64,000 bases of DNA from Roseibacillus persicicus (lineage in GTDB: Bacteria; Verrucomicrobiota; Verrucomicrobiia; Verrucomicrobiales; Akkermansiaceae): positions 1 through 64,000 of the forward strand of contig NZ_BMXI01000015.1 in the NCBI RefSeq assembly GCF_014651675.1, written 5' to 3'. The notes beneath the pieces were generated by a model. The model was not told where the DNA came from, did no database searches, and saw only the letters and a list, made by a program, of their open reading frames with translations. The first letter of the stretch is position 1. Each line of letters begins with the position of its first letter. The position numbers were made by a program, and so were the translations under genes. This document shows, piece by piece, positions 9,095-17,587 of the stretch.

Positions 9095-10087
9095 TTAGTC
9101 ACGACTGCTTTTACTCCGATATTGCTGTGGGGTGGAGCCGAATTGTTTGCGAAAGCAGCTGGCAAAGTATTGGCTGGAGTTGAAGCCGCAGGTGAAGGCG
9201 ATGTCGGTGATGCTGAGCTCCAGGTGGGCGAGAAGGAGGTCGCGCGCATGGTTCAGGCGAATGCGACCCAACTGTTCGGCGGGGGTGGCGTTGAAGATGC
9301 GGCGGCAGGCGGAGGTGAGGTAGCTTTTCCCAACCCGACAGGCGTGGGCCATTTTTTCGACGTTCCAAGGTTCCGCGGACTTGTCGATGCTCATCTCCAG
9401 GCCATGGAAGAACTGGCGGATGGTTTGGTCGAATCCCTGGGGGTCTTGTTGCCCGTCCTCCACTCCTTCCGCTAGTCTCGCGGCGACTGTTAGAAGGGTG
9501 GTGTTGACGATGTTGGCGAGGACGGCGTGCACGAGGGGGTCGTCGGCGCTCAGCTTTTCGCAACTCTGCTGCAGGGCCTTCTTGAGTTCATTGTCTTTGT
9601 CCGCCAGATAGCAGCACTGGTTCTTGCGGAAGATGCGCAGGAGTTCCCGACGCGAGCGTTGGTCGGGGCAGATCCAGTCGGGGAATTGCCAACCCGCCCG
9701 TTCGTGGGAGTCTTCCACATCGAGGATCATCCAGAAGAGCTTGCAGGGGCGGATGCAGGGGTCCCCGAGTTGGTGTCTCTGCCAAGGGCGGGTGATGGTG
9801 ATGTCTCCGGCTTGCAGCGTCCATTTGTTGTTGTCGGTGGCAAAGCTTGTCTCGCCGCTGAGCACGCAACAGATCTCGATGCCCTCGTTGCGATGCATGG
9901 GGAGCCCCCAGGTCTGGGGACCGACGGCATCCCAGTAGCCGATGGTGCGGAGACCCGGGAGGATGCCCGGAAGAAACTTGGTCCCGGGATACTGTCCCCG
10001 GCTGTGGGCGACCAAGGTGACCTCGCCGAGTTCAACCGCGCTGGATAGTGGGGCACAGTTGTCTGGTTGCTTGCTGGGGGAGTCCAT
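9095..10087 (-). CDS. AraC-family transcriptional regulator
   Basis: A cytoplasmic regulator of about 330 residues. The N-terminal part is a cupin-like ligand-binding domain: the segment HRNEGIEICCVLSGE followed by LQAGDITITRPWQRHQ is typical of AraC sensors. The C-terminal 100 residues hold the two helix-turn-helix motifs (MAHACRVGKSYLTSACRRIF and the SITDIAFTCGFNSSQYFASCFRKQFG segment). The start at 10087 (MDSPSKQ) is preferred to an upstream in-frame start at 10129. It is divergent from the isomerase-like gene at 10159 with about 70 bases between, so it probably controls that gene and the oxidation cluster downstream. Confidence 0.9.
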   Translation of the reverse strand: MDSPSKQPDNCAPLSSAVELGEVTLVAHSRGQYPGTKFLPGILPGLRTIGYWDAVGPQTWGLPMHRNEGIEICCVLSGETSFATDNNKWTLQAGDITITRPWQRHQLGDPCIRPCKLFWMILDVEDSHERAGWQFPDWICPDQRSRRELLRIFRKNQCCYLADKDNELKKALQQSCEKLSADDPLVHAVLANIVNTTLLTVAARLAEGVEDGQQDPQGFDQTIRQFFHGLEMSIDKSAEPWNVEKMAHACRVGKSYLTSACRRIFNATPAEQLGRIRLNHARDLLLAHLELSITDIAFTCGFNSSQYFASCFRKQFGSTPQQYRSKSSRD

Positions 10088-10158
10088 GGGTGATGTATAA
10101 AATACTGCACGGAGGAATTCGAACGTCAAGCGGGCGGGAATCTGATGTCATCGCTGCC

Positions 10159-11004
10159 ATGATTCAGATTGGATGTTTCGCCCTCGTAAACCCGTTTTGC
10201 ACGCTCGAGTCCCAGTTCCAAGCCATTCGTGAGATGGGGTTTGATTTTGCGGACCTGACCGACAGCCACGACGGCGCTCTCCTCGGCAATGAATTCGGGT
10301 TCACTGCTGCGGCGAGCTTGGATGGTCATCCCTCGCGAGTGAGAGAGATGGCAGTAAAGCATGAGCTGTCCCTCACTGCGGTGTGTGCGCATGCCAACTT
10401 GTTAGATCCAACCGCTCCGGATGTCTTTGGCACTGCCCAGATCATCAAGGCCATCCGTTTGGCGCGAGACCTGGGCGTCAAACAAGTGATCACCACCGAG
10501 GGGGATCCGAAGACCGCGTTTGGGGAAAAGCTCACCTATGAAGAGCGCATCTTTTCTATTGTGGAAAAGCTCTATTGGCCAGTCCAATGGGCGGAGGAAC
10601 TCGGTATTCAGCTTCTCATCGAGCCCCATGGCATCGTGACCGATAGCGTTGCGGCGACCGCTGAACTGCTCGAGCGGCTGGGGCATCCTGAGACTGTTGG
10701 GCTGAATCTGGATACCGGCAACCTTTGGCTGGGTGGCGGAGATAACTTTGAGTACATCGAGAAGTTCGGCCCGCGCATCAAGCATGTGCATTGGAAGGAC
10801 CTCGGCGCGGCTTGGGAGGAAAAGCGGGGCAAGCAATTTGGCTGCGGGATGGGTGATATCGCTCTCGGTGATGGCGTCATTGGGCTGCCTGAGATTGCAG
10901 CCGAGCTGAAAAGGATTGGCTTCGATGGCCCGACTACCTTGGAGGTCTTTGGCGAAGCGAACTTGCTTCCATCCGCAGAGCGCTTGCGCGAATGGTTTGC
11001 GTAG
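10159..11004 (+). CDS. Sugar phosphate isomerase/epimerase-like TIM barrel
   Basis: A 281-residue protein of the xylose isomerase-like/AP-endonuclease-2 barrel group. The visible pattern is that of a metal-dependent sugar isomerase: LIEPHG, then GLNLDTGNLWL, then HVHWKDLG and TLEVFGE supply the acidic and His metal ligands. No signal peptide, so it acts in the cytoplasm. ATG 10159 is chosen over the longer open frame from 10048, which would overlap the divergent regulator. Genes of this type often sit with DUF6807 and oxidoreductase genes in PVC bacteria, as here, which suggests a role in handling an oxidised or epimerised sugar. Confidence 0.82.
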   Translation: MIQIGCFALVNPFCTLESQFQAIREMGFDFADLTDSHDGALLGNEFGFTAAASLDGHPSRVREMAVKHELSLTAVCAHANLLDPTAPDVFGTAQIIKAIRLARDLGVKQVITTEGDPKTAFGEKLTYEERIFSIVEKLYWPVQWAEELGIQLLIEPHGIVTDSVAATAELLERLGHPETVGLNLDTGNLWLGGGDNFEYIEKFGPRIKHVHWKDLGAAWEEKRGKQFGCGMGDIALGDGVIGLPEIAAELKRIGFDGPTTLEVFGEANLLPSAERLREWFA

Positions 11005-11091
11005 AGATATGGTGGCTTCTTTCCAACCGTTCTCGCAGTTGACTTTCTCCAACATTCACTGGTTCGGGACACTGGGATGAGCGGACCTTGC

Positions 11092-13116
11092 ATGATGAAA
11101 TTTTTAAGTTCAAAGCTCTTCGGCGCGACCTGCACTCTTCTCTTTCTAACAGAGGGGAGTCAATCCGTTGAATTGTCGTGGGAGCGAGAGTCCGATTTCG
11201 TCGCCTTGCGGGCTGATGGCGAGACCGTGTGGAAGCACGTTCACCGGTCATCGGAGGGGAAACCCTATTTCCACCCGCTAGCCACGATTCAGGGAAGTGT
11301 GCTGACCGACCTCCGGCCCGAGGATCATCCTTGGCACCGTGCCTTGTGGTTTTCGTGGAAGTTCATCAATGGGGTGAACTATTGGGAGGAAGATCGGAAG
11401 ACGGGGGAGTCGGCGGGAAAAACGGAGATTCGTTCGGTCGAGGTGCGGACGGGTGCGGACTTTTCGGCGGATATCTCGATGACGATTGGCTATCATGAAG
11501 ATGGCCAACCGGATGTCCTGACGGAAACCCGTGTGCTGACGATTTCGCCTCCCGACAAGGCTGGGAGCTACACCATCGATTGGCATTCCCAGTTCACCGC
11601 CCAGCGCGATCTTGTGCTGGATCGAACTCCGATTCCCAGCGAGCCCGAAGGCAAGAGTTTCGGCGGATATGCCGGGCTTTCGTTTCGTTCTTCGAGCGCG
11701 CGGAGCGAGACTTGGTCCTTCTTGAACAATGAGGGAAGGCAGGATGGCCTTCATGGCCGGGAATCCAGTTGGGTAGCTTTCTCCGGTCCAACCGAAAAGG
11801 GAGAGGAGGCTGTCGTCAGTATTCTGAATTCGCCCCTCAATGACAATCAGTCTATGGTCAAATACTACGTGGCCACCCGGATGAGCTATTTGAGTCCTGC
11901 CGTGTTGTTCGATGGACCTCGAAGTATTCAGAGCGGGGAGACATTTGCGCTGAGATATCGGATTCGGGTCGATTCGCAGTCTCCTGGCACGGAGAGGTTG
12001 AAGGCCCGCAATGACTCTTACCGAGATACTATTGAACTCGTTGCGCAAGGGGAGGCCCTTAGTCACCGTTTCGGGTGCTTGGAATGCCACTCGGTGGACA
12101 AGGCGGGGGAAGCCGGAAAGATTGGCCCCGGCTGGTATGGTTTGATTGGGCAGAAGGGGAAAGAAAGAGAAGTTCAGGCCAATACCGGAGACGGAGGGCC
12201 TGCCACTCGCCGGCGGGTCGCGATTGACGAGCAATACATCAAGGCCGCGATTCTGGATCCGCTCCAGCACCTCGTTTTGCAAGAGTCGGGCGAAATGAAG
12301 GGGCAACCCTTTCCTGCCATTATGCCGCCCTATCCTCACCTGGAGGGGCAGTCCATCGATGCCATTATTGCCTATTTGAAAACCCTGAACGACCTTCCAG
12401 AGCGAGGACCTACTCAAATCTACGCACCTAAAGAGAAATCGAAAGAGGGTGGGGAGCCTTCACACGTTGTCGAGGTGTTCGATAGCCCGAGGATTCAGCG
12501 GGTTGCGCTCGAGGGGCTCTCCACCCGTTCCATTTCGGTGGGTTTGCCTGGTGGGAAAAATTATGTTTTCGACCCCGCTACTTTTTCGGTTTCCCGAGTG
12601 TGGTTTGGTGGGTTCATTGACAACGGCTACGAGAGGCATGCTCGCGGGAATGGGTTCAACAAGATCTTGGGGGAGGCCATCAATACTGAAGGAGGGCTCC
12701 TTCCGCTCAGCTCGTTGGGGCCGGTCGATTTGCACTACAAGGACTACCCGAATTCCAACGAGTTTCGGAAAGAGGCTTTCAAAAAGGAAATGGCGGAAGA
12801 GAAGCCATATCCCAAGAGAGGCCTGGAGGGCGCGCCGCGCTTTGGTGGTTACCAAGTTTTGCCAAAGAAAGAGCCGACGTTCTTTTTCGAGATCGATGGG
12901 GTTCGCTATCGGCAATCGCTCGCTTTCCCGAGTGCCAACATCATTCGCTATCACTTCGAGACCGAGGGCGCGACGGGGCCGGTTCGTTTTCAAGTGGATG
13001 AAACCGCCTTGCGGGCGGTCGAGTTCAGCGCTGGCGAGCTGGCAGAGGGAGTGTTGTCCATTCCCGCAAGCGAAGCCCAATCATTCACTCTTACCTTCGA
13101 GCTCCAAACCTCATGA
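11092..13116 (+). CDS. DUF6807 (PmoA-like) protein fused to cytochrome c domain
   Basis: A secreted fusion of about 674 residues. A signal peptide (MMKFLSSKLFG, continuing hydrophobic to about residue 25) is followed by a DUF6807/PmoA-like beta domain (about 30-310) with the HPLATIQGSVLTDLRPEDHPWH segment typical of that family. A class I cytochrome c domain follows, with haem motif CLECH and a likely distal Met in AIMPPYP. A C-terminal beta-rich region of about 230 residues contains FGGFIDNGYE. The stop overlaps the next start (ATGA), so it is translationally coupled to the beta-propeller gene. The pair probably passes electrons from a periplasmic sugar oxidation; the substrate is unknown. 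An alternative start is ATG 11077. Confidence 0.8.
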   Translation: MMKFLSSKLFGATCTLLFLTEGSQSVELSWERESDFVALRADGETVWKHVHRSSEGKPYFHPLATIQGSVLTDLRPEDHPWHRALWFSWKFINGVNYWEEDRKTGESAGKTEIRSVEVRTGADFSADISMTIGYHEDGQPDVLTETRVLTISPPDKAGSYTIDWHSQFTAQRDLVLDRTPIPSEPEGKSFGGYAGLSFRSSSARSETWSFLNNEGRQDGLHGRESSWVAFSGPTEKGEEAVVSILNSPLNDNQSMVKYYVATRMSYLSPAVLFDGPRSIQSGETFALRYRIRVDSQSPGTERLKARNDSYRDTIELVAQGEALSHRFGCLECHSVDKAGEAGKIGPGWYGLIGQKGKEREVQANTGDGGPATRRRVAIDEQYIKAAILDPLQHLVLQESGEMKGQPFPAIMPPYPHLEGQSIDAIIAYLKTLNDLPERGPTQIYAPKEKSKEGGEPSHVVEVFDSPRIQRVALEGLSTRSISVGLPGGKNYVFDPATFSVSRVWFGGFIDNGYERHARGNGFNKILGEAINTEGGLLPLSSLGPVDLHYKDYPNSNEFRKEAFKKEMAEEKPYPKRGLEGAPRFGGYQVLPKKEPTFFFEIDGVRYRQSLAFPSANIIRYHFETEGATGPVRFQVDETALRAVEFSAGELAEGVLSIPASEAQSFTLTFELQTS

Positions 13117-14573
13117 AGCCTCTCATTTTTCTCCTATTCGCTAATTCACTCGTGGCTGAAACCCAGCCGTATCGCGCCAAGCTGATTCCGGCGGGATACT
13201 CCGTGGAGACCATCGTCACTCCAGTTGATGCCACGGGGACTCCTCTGCAATTCGGCGTGGGTGGCCTCGGCTTTACTGAGGCAGGGGACGCCTTTGTCGC
13301 TTCGCGCACGGAAGGGGTTTGGAAGTATAGCAAAGGGAGTTGGAGCCGCTTTTCCGACCATCTCCATGACCCCCAAGGGCTGCATGTCGTGGATGAAAAT
13401 ACCGTCATCATCGCCCAGAAGCCGGAGCTGACGCGTGTTCAGGACACCGATGGCGATGGCTTGGCTGACCTCTATCAAACCATCTGCGACGACTGGCGCT
13501 ACGGCGGGAATTACTGCGAGTATGTTCATGGCCCGGTTGTGGATTCGCGGGGAAACTTCTACCTCAATCTCAACCTAAGCGCGGGGTCCGCGGACATGAT
13601 GTTTTTGGGAAAGGGGAAGTATATGGGGAGCTCGGGTGGTTACGATGGCTGGCACTGCAAGGTCACGCCGGAGGGCGACTTGATTCCCGTGGCTTCGGGA
13701 CTTCGCTCACCAGCCGGGCTCGGAATCAACTCCGAGACAGATGAGGTCTTCTATACCGAGAATCAGGGCAGCTGGGTCCCGACTTCCTTTCTCGCTCAGG
13801 TGAAGGAAGGCGCATTCTATGGGTATCCTTCTTCGCTGATTGATGACCCGAAGTTCAGGGGGAAGCCTGAGAAGATCGTCTTTGAAGAATTCTCAAAGCT
13901 GCGGGAAATGCCTGCCGTGTACTTTCCTCATGGTGAGCTAGCCAACTCGCCGGGAGACCCGGTCTTTGACCTCACCGAGGGTCACTTTGGTCCCTTTGCT
14001 GGGCAACTTTTTGTGGGCTGCCAAACGCGGTCTAACATCATGCGGGTCAGTCTGGAAAAGGTGAAGGGCGAGTATCAAGGTTCGGTCTTCAACTTCATCG
14101 ACCACCTTCAGTCTGGCTGTCTTCGCTTGAACTTCGATCCGCAGGGGAGGCTCTGGGTCGGGCAGACTGGGCGCGGGTGGGGTTCTGTTGGTGGAAAGAC
14201 CTTTGGCTTGCAGCGAATTTCTTGGGATGGCAAGACGACCCCGTTCGAGATGAAGGCTATCACGCTCAATCCCGACGGCTTCAGGGTCAGCTTCACGAAG
14301 CCTTGTTCGCGCGACGGGGTGTCGGTCAAGAGTTTCGCGGTGAGCTCTTGGCGCTATCACTATCATTCCGAATATGGTTCGCCCAAAGTGGATACCCAAA
14401 GCCACGAGGTCGAGAGCGTGACGCTTGCTGAGGATGGCCTCTCGCTCGACTTCAAAACCAAGCTGATTCCCGGAAGAGTCTACAAGGTCACTCTAACAGG
14501 GGTTGCGGCTCAAAGCGGAGAATCCATGTCGACAGACACGGGTTACTACACTTTGAACAACTTGGTGGACTGA
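13113..14573 (+). CDS. Secreted beta-propeller dehydrogenase-like protein
   Basis: A 486-residue protein with a short signal peptide (MKPLIFLLFANSLVA). The body is a six-bladed-type propeller of the sorbosone/glucose dehydrogenase-like group found in PVC bacteria: GVGGLGFTEAGDAFVASRTEGVWK, LRSPAGLGIN and FYTENQG are blade signatures. A DTDGDGLADLY loop should bind calcium. The last about 100 residues form an Ig-like domain that resembles the same region of the protein at 15045. It overlaps the DUF6807-cytochrome gene by four bases. It has no haem motif of its own, so the fused cytochrome upstream is the natural electron acceptor. The true substrate cannot be read from the sequence. Confidence 0.8.
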   Translation: MKPLIFLLFANSLVAETQPYRAKLIPAGYSVETIVTPVDATGTPLQFGVGGLGFTEAGDAFVASRTEGVWKYSKGSWSRFSDHLHDPQGLHVVDENTVIIAQKPELTRVQDTDGDGLADLYQTICDDWRYGGNYCEYVHGPVVDSRGNFYLNLNLSAGSADMMFLGKGKYMGSSGGYDGWHCKVTPEGDLIPVASGLRSPAGLGINSETDEVFYTENQGSWVPTSFLAQVKEGAFYGYPSSLIDDPKFRGKPEKIVFEEFSKLREMPAVYFPHGELANSPGDPVFDLTEGHFGPFAGQLFVGCQTRSNIMRVSLEKVKGEYQGSVFNFIDHLQSGCLRLNFDPQGRLWVGQTGRGWGSVGGKTFGLQRISWDGKTTPFEMKAITLNPDGFRVSFTKPCSRDGVSVKSFAVSSWRYHYHSEYGSPKVDTQSHEVESVTLAEDGLSLDFKTKLIPGRVYKVTLTGVAAQSGESMSTDTGYYTLNNLVD

Positions 14574-14656
14574 GGCGGGGAATTCTACTTCTTCATATGC
14601 GGCCATCGACTTGGGTGCGGGTCGACCGAACGCTTTCATTTTTCGCCAAAAACGGA

Positions 14657-14702
14657 CTCTAGAATTGCCGGGTTCCTGCTAAGGTCAGGCATCGAACACG
14701 AA
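14657..14702. repeat. Two-block conserved element, copy 2
   Basis: Same two 12-mers as at 9012-9057 (CTCTAGAATTGC, 22 bases, ATCGAACACGAA). The bases before (AAAAACGG versus AAAAATTGG) and after also match in part, so similarity extends over about 70 bases. This copy lies upstream of the alkylsulfatase-like remnant and may be a shared regulatory site or decayed coding sequence. Confidence 0.6.
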
Positions 14703-14735
14703 ATCCAGAACCTCGGATTTGCTCATTCGAAAGGA

Positions 14736-14930
14736 CGGGGCACTCCTATTGATGTGGTCTCCGACCATTTGAAATGGCTGAAGGAGGGCGACTGCGAACG
14801 GGCCCGGCAGGTGAAAATCGAAGCGCTGCGAGGCTTGGCGGTACGGGAATACAATGCCCCCAATCGCAACTACTACCTCAGCTACGCCAACGAACTGGAG
14901 TCCGGCAAGCTGAGCGAGGTCTGGTTCTAG
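14736..14930 (+). pseudogene. Remnant of alkylsulfatase-like MBL hydrolase (C-terminal end)
   Basis: Read in the frame that ends with the TAG at 14928, this stretch encodes the segment DHLKWLKEGD, then a helix, then EYNAPNRNYYLSYANELESG before the stop. That is the characteristic dimerisation-domain end of alkylsulfatase-type metallo-beta-lactamase-fold hydrolases. The metal-binding MBL domain that should precede it (several hundred residues) is absent, and no start codon in good context is present. The simplest reading is a deletion that left only the tail. The fragment sits between two beta-propeller genes and could mark a rearrangement junction. Confidence 0.6.
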
Positions 14931-15044
14931 ACCCCAAGTTGTTCAATCTTGATCAAGGCGAAAACAGGTGGAGGCTTTCGCTGGAGAAGGATAGATTTTG
15001 CGATGTGCGTTGAAGCTGTTAGGGCTGAGACGCACCCATATGTG

Positions 15045-17576
15045 ATGACTATCAATGGGATTGGACAAGGGGGGAAGGCTTCGGGCGCTTTGTTGAAATC
15101 GGGTTTGAACTTGAAGCCTGGGGGCAGCCAGCTTCGGTTGAGGCGGCACCTGTTGGGAGGGTTCTTGCGTAGCCTGTTGGTCGGAGCAGTGATTTCCTCA
15201 AGCTTGAGCGGCGCGGAAGTGGAGCTGATTCGCCGCGATGAACCCTCGACCCGCATGCCGAGGGTCTTTCGGGAGGTCTTGCCTGGATTCCCACGCTCGA
15301 TTGTTGGGAAGTTGGATGAGAAATTGTGGGTCGCCTATGATTTGAGCAGCGGTCGACTGAGCCACATCTGGACCCCGCGGGGCGATGGCGCTGCGATTTT
15401 GATTCAAGGGATCTCATCTGATGGCACGCACGGACTAAAGGGGCAATTGAATGGTATCTATCCGACTCCGCTCGGTCGCCCCTTGTTCGAACTGGATCCC
15501 GAGAGCGATCCGGTTTGGCTGCAGGTCAACGGAGAATTGGCGGAGGTGGAGCTCCATGAGTCGCGATGGGATGATCAATCCTGGGTCTTGACCTGGCGCT
15601 ATCGAAGGAAAGATGGAAGCTTCGGTTACTATAATGAAGCGGTCGGCTATGATGTGAAGGGCGACGCACTGGTGAGGACCTTTTCTTTGCCGGTGGATAA
15701 TCAGGATGAATTGTCGCCCTTCGAAAAAGAGGTGCGGGAAGAAGGACTGGAACTAACCGAGGTCGAGGAGTCGTATCCCATCTTTCGCTCCACAGGGTGG
15801 AACTTTGACCGGGGTCAGCCAGCGCCTGTGCGCGAGAAGGAGAGGGGGGGCTTCAATGAGCCTCTGCGCAGCCTCCATCCCGGATTCGAAAGTTTGGACC
15901 TCACCGAGTTGTTTGGTGAGCATGTCGTGCGGGTCGGCGGGATGGACTTTCTTCCCAACGGGGACCTGCTGGTCGCCGCTTGGGAGCCACGTGGCGGAGT
16001 CTACCGAGTGCGAAACCCTGATGCGGATGACCTTTCGAAGATGGAGGTCTCGGTCTTTGCCGAGGGGCTTCATGGTCCTTTGGGTCTGCTGGTTCATGAC
16101 GGAAGGGTGCTGGTTGCTGAGAAACATCAACTTACCGAGCTCATTGATGAAGATGGCGACGGACGTGCCGAAACTCATCGCAATCTCTGTAGCAACTGGG
16201 GAGTGGGAATGAACTTTCACCAGTTTACCTTTGGCCCGCTTTATGATGACGGAAAGTTTCTTGTTGCTCTGTCGGTGAACGTCCTGGCGGGAGGGGCCAC
16301 GGGGTCGGATATCGAGAAGGATCGTGGATGCCTGATTGCGATTGATGAAGAGAGTCACGACTATGAAGTGATTGCGGCCGGATTGCGGACTCCGAACGGA
16401 ATCGGCCACGGGCCCGGCGGCAGCCTCCTCGTGATGGATAATCAAGGGGATTACAAGCCGGCGAACCCAATCCTTTGGATCAAGAAAGGAGGATTTTACC
16501 ATCACCTCTATGAACCGCGGCACCCCTTCTCCGAGAGAGAGCCGACTTGGCCTGCGGTGTGGCTTCCGCAGGGTGTCTTTGGCAACTCGATTAGTGAGCC
16601 TCTGTTGGTGAAGGGCGGGCCCTTCAAGGATCAGATCATCTTTGGCGATGTCTACTATGGTGGCCTGAAGCGTGCCTTCTTCGAGGAGATTGGCGGACGA
16701 CTGCAAGGAGGAGCAGTGCGATACACCGGAGGCATCCGGGGGGGGAGCAATCGGATTCGGCGTGCACCCAACGGTGACCTGTTCATCGGCGTGGTGGGAT
16801 CGGGTGGTAACTGGGGGCGCTACGCGAAGGACGGGCTCCAACGCTTGCGTCCGGTGGAGAACGAGACTTTTGAAATTCTGAAAGCTGAGCTGAAGTCCAA
16901 CGGCATTGTGATTCATTTCACGGAGCCGTTGAGAGAAGGTTTGGGCTGGAGTCCGGGGGACTATCTGGGGCAGTCCTATTGGTTCAAGCCGACCAGTCAA
17001 TATGGAGGCAGCCCACAGGATGCGAAGCCCCTCGTGCCTCTCTCCGCCTCAGTCTCCAGTGACCGACGGAGCGTCTTTCTCGAATTAAACGACATCGCGC
17101 CCCTGAGACATTATGAGATTAGTTTGCCACAGGGCTTCATCTCCGAACTCGGGCATGAGTTGTGGGCGGGGGACCTCCACTACACGGTGGTCAATCCAGC
17201 CTCGGAAAAGGGTGAGGTGTTGCCTGCCCCCGATGAGGTCGAATCCATGCGGACTCCGGGTCTACAGGCTAGCCATCCCATGCATACGGTGTATCAGTCG
17301 CTTTGCATGGGGTGCCACAGTTTGGATGGAACTTCGGTTGCGGGGCCTTCCTTCAAGGGGCTAGCCAGTCGCAAGCGGGTGGTGATGCGGGATGGCAAGG
17401 AGGTCGAGGTGGAGACTGATCTCGACTACGTGCTGCGTTCCATCCGTGAGCCGCAGGCAGATATCGTGAAGGGCTTCATGCCCACCATGCCTGAACTAGC
17501 GCCGGTGATCGGGGAGGAGAAGGTGGAGGAACTGGCACGCTATATTCTGGGGCTCGACACTCAAACCGCACACTAA
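15045..17576 (+). CDS. Beta-propeller dehydrogenase-like protein with C-terminal cytochrome c
   Basis: A large exported protein of about 843 residues. The start is uncertain: ATG 15045 gives a long polar head before the hydrophobic segment (LLGGFLRSLLVGAVISSSLSGA), ATG 15003 is also in frame, and a later TTG would give a cleaner signal peptide. Domains are an N-terminal beta region (to about 270), a propeller (about 280-630) with the DEDGDGRAETH calcium loop and LRTPNGIGHGPGG, an Ig-like domain, and a cytochrome c domain with CMGCH and a likely Met ligand in GFMPTMPE. It resembles the protein at 13113 plus a haem domain, so both should belong to one periplasmic oxidation system. GH20-like 17588 follows after 11 bases. 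Confidence 0.8.
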   Translation: MTINGIGQGGKASGALLKSGLNLKPGGSQLRLRRHLLGGFLRSLLVGAVISSSLSGAEVELIRRDEPSTRMPRVFREVLPGFPRSIVGKLDEKLWVAYDLSSGRLSHIWTPRGDGAAILIQGISSDGTHGLKGQLNGIYPTPLGRPLFELDPESDPVWLQVNGELAEVELHESRWDDQSWVLTWRYRRKDGSFGYYNEAVGYDVKGDALVRTFSLPVDNQDELSPFEKEVREEGLELTEVEESYPIFRSTGWNFDRGQPAPVREKERGGFNEPLRSLHPGFESLDLTELFGEHVVRVGGMDFLPNGDLLVAAWEPRGGVYRVRNPDADDLSKMEVSVFAEGLHGPLGLLVHDGRVLVAEKHQLTELIDEDGDGRAETHRNLCSNWGVGMNFHQFTFGPLYDDGKFLVALSVNVLAGGATGSDIEKDRGCLIAIDEESHDYEVIAAGLRTPNGIGHGPGGSLLVMDNQGDYKPANPILWIKKGGFYHHLYEPRHPFSEREPTWPAVWLPQGVFGNSISEPLLVKGGPFKDQIIFGDVYYGGLKRAFFEEIGGRLQGGAVRYTGGIRGGSNRIRRAPNGDLFIGVVGSGGNWGRYAKDGLQRLRPVENETFEILKAELKSNGIVIHFTEPLREGLGWSPGDYLGQSYWFKPTSQYGGSPQDAKPLVPLSASVSSDRRSVFLELNDIAPLRHYEISLPQGFISELGHELWAGDLHYTVVNPASEKGEVLPAPDEVESMRTPGLQASHPMHTVYQSLCMGCHSLDGTSVAGPSFKGLASRKRVVMRDGKEVEVETDLDYVLRSIREPQADIVKGFMPTMPELAPVIGEEKVEELARYILGLDTQTAH

Positions 17577-17587
17577 AAAGGATCACT

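Noticed and set aside
9008-10048. Several + strand open frames opposite the AraC gene
   Set aside because: Shadows of the well-supported AraC coding strand; no family resemblance.
14550-14560. GAACAAC right-arm match near the end of the propeller gene
   Set aside because: Inside coding sequence and the left arm matches at only three of seven positions.
14938-14944. Left half of the 21-bp operator (GTTGTTC) before the propeller-cytochrome gene
   Set aside because: The right arm seven bases further on shows no match (ATCAAGG).
14774-15013. 79-codon open frame on the + strand
   Set aside because: It is a shifted frame over the alkylsulfatase-like remnant and has no protein-like features of its own.
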